Shown here piece by piece: positions 5,422 through 5,581 of a stretch of DNA of 5,581 nt. The DNA lies in contig JAFZXW010000196.1 in assembly GCA_017616575.1 (NCBI GenBank), positions 1 to 5,581 of the forward strand, read 5' to 3'. The DNA is from Candidatus Methanomethylophilaceae archaeon (GTDB taxonomy: Archaea > Thermoplasmatota > Thermoplasmata > Methanomassiliicoccales > Methanomethylophilaceae). Position 1 is the stretch's first letter; each line of letters opens with the position of its first letter. The position numbers and the translations under genes were made by a program. Under the pieces are notes generated by a model, which saw only the letters and a program-made list of their open reading frames with translations, did no database searches and was not told the DNA's origin.

Positions 5422-5581
5422 AAGCCTGGTAGTCGTAGAACCAGAGGCCCTCGTATTCCACCGGCATGAACCTGTCGAAGAAGGTCTTTAGGTCCTTCTC
5501 GTAGTCGAAGCTCATCTTGTCCGGGAAGAGGCTGGAGGACACGTACTCGAAGGCCGCGAAGTCCCACACGTCGCGGGACAG
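5420..5581 (-). CDS. ABC importer substrate-binding protein, C-terminal end only (system A)
   Basis: An open frame enters from the right edge and ends at TGA 5420-5422, giving the last 53 residues. It begins LSRDVWDFAAFEYVSS and continues with SLFPDKMSFDYEKDLKTFF, then ends in EYEGLWFYDYQA. The pattern of a helix, then L-[FY]-P-D-x-F/M, then an acidic stretch and a KxFFDRF-like helix, matches the C terminus of BtuF/FhuD-class binding proteins. There it belongs to the second lobe of the cleft. It is placed 7 nt before its permease, the usual order for these operons. Export signal and ligand pocket lie outside the window, so the substrate is unknown. The call rests on the C-terminal pattern plus gene order. 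Confidence 0.75.
   Translation of the reverse strand: MSRDVWDFAAFEYVSSSLFPDKMSFDYEKDLKTFFDRFMPVEYEGLWFYDYQA

Overview
The window looks archaeal. Translation signals match the anti-Shine-Dalgarno core GGAGGTGAT. There are archaeal-type TATA boxes, and one is placed so that its transcript would be leaderless. Arg is often encoded by AGG, and one gene carries a dockerin-like module. A GC-rich methanogen of the Methanomassiliicoccales / Thermoplasmatota kind fits, but this is inference and no phylogenetic marker gene is present. All genes lie on the minus strand, so transcription runs from high to low coordinates.

The window holds most of two tandem ABC importers of the FecCD/BtuCD type, the class that takes up iron-siderophore, heme or cobalamin-like corrinoids. 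System A comes first in transcription order. It has the C-terminal end of a substrate-binding protein (5420-5581), one permease (4360-5412) and one ATPase (3599-4363). The genes are 7 nt apart and then overlap by 4 nt, and the unit ends in a strong stem-loop/T-run terminator (3551-3593). With one permease gene, its membrane domain should be a homodimer.

An AT-richer spacer of 366 nt follows (3233-3598). It holds the terminator, an imperfect direct repeat, a quasi-palindrome, and the promoter of system B. System B starts with an ATPase (2453-3232), probably from a leaderless mRNA. Its TATA box is overlapped by a perfect 7-5-7 inverted repeat that looks like a repressor operator. Two different permeases follow (1387-2460 and 338-1390), with overlapping genes. 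One ATPase with two unlike permeases suggests a FepDG/FecCD-style heterodimeric channel.

After 84 nt with its own candidate TATA box comes the start of a secreted or membrane-anchored protein with a dockerin-like calcium-binding module (1-253). By position it may be the substrate-binding or surface component of system B, but it runs off the window.

The points that deserve a second look are the operator/leaderless promoter of system B, a tyrosine in place of the Q-loop glutamine in the system B ATPase, the divergent second permease, the dockerin-like neighbour, and the repeat structure in the spacer. No RNA gene, CRISPR array or mobile element was seen.
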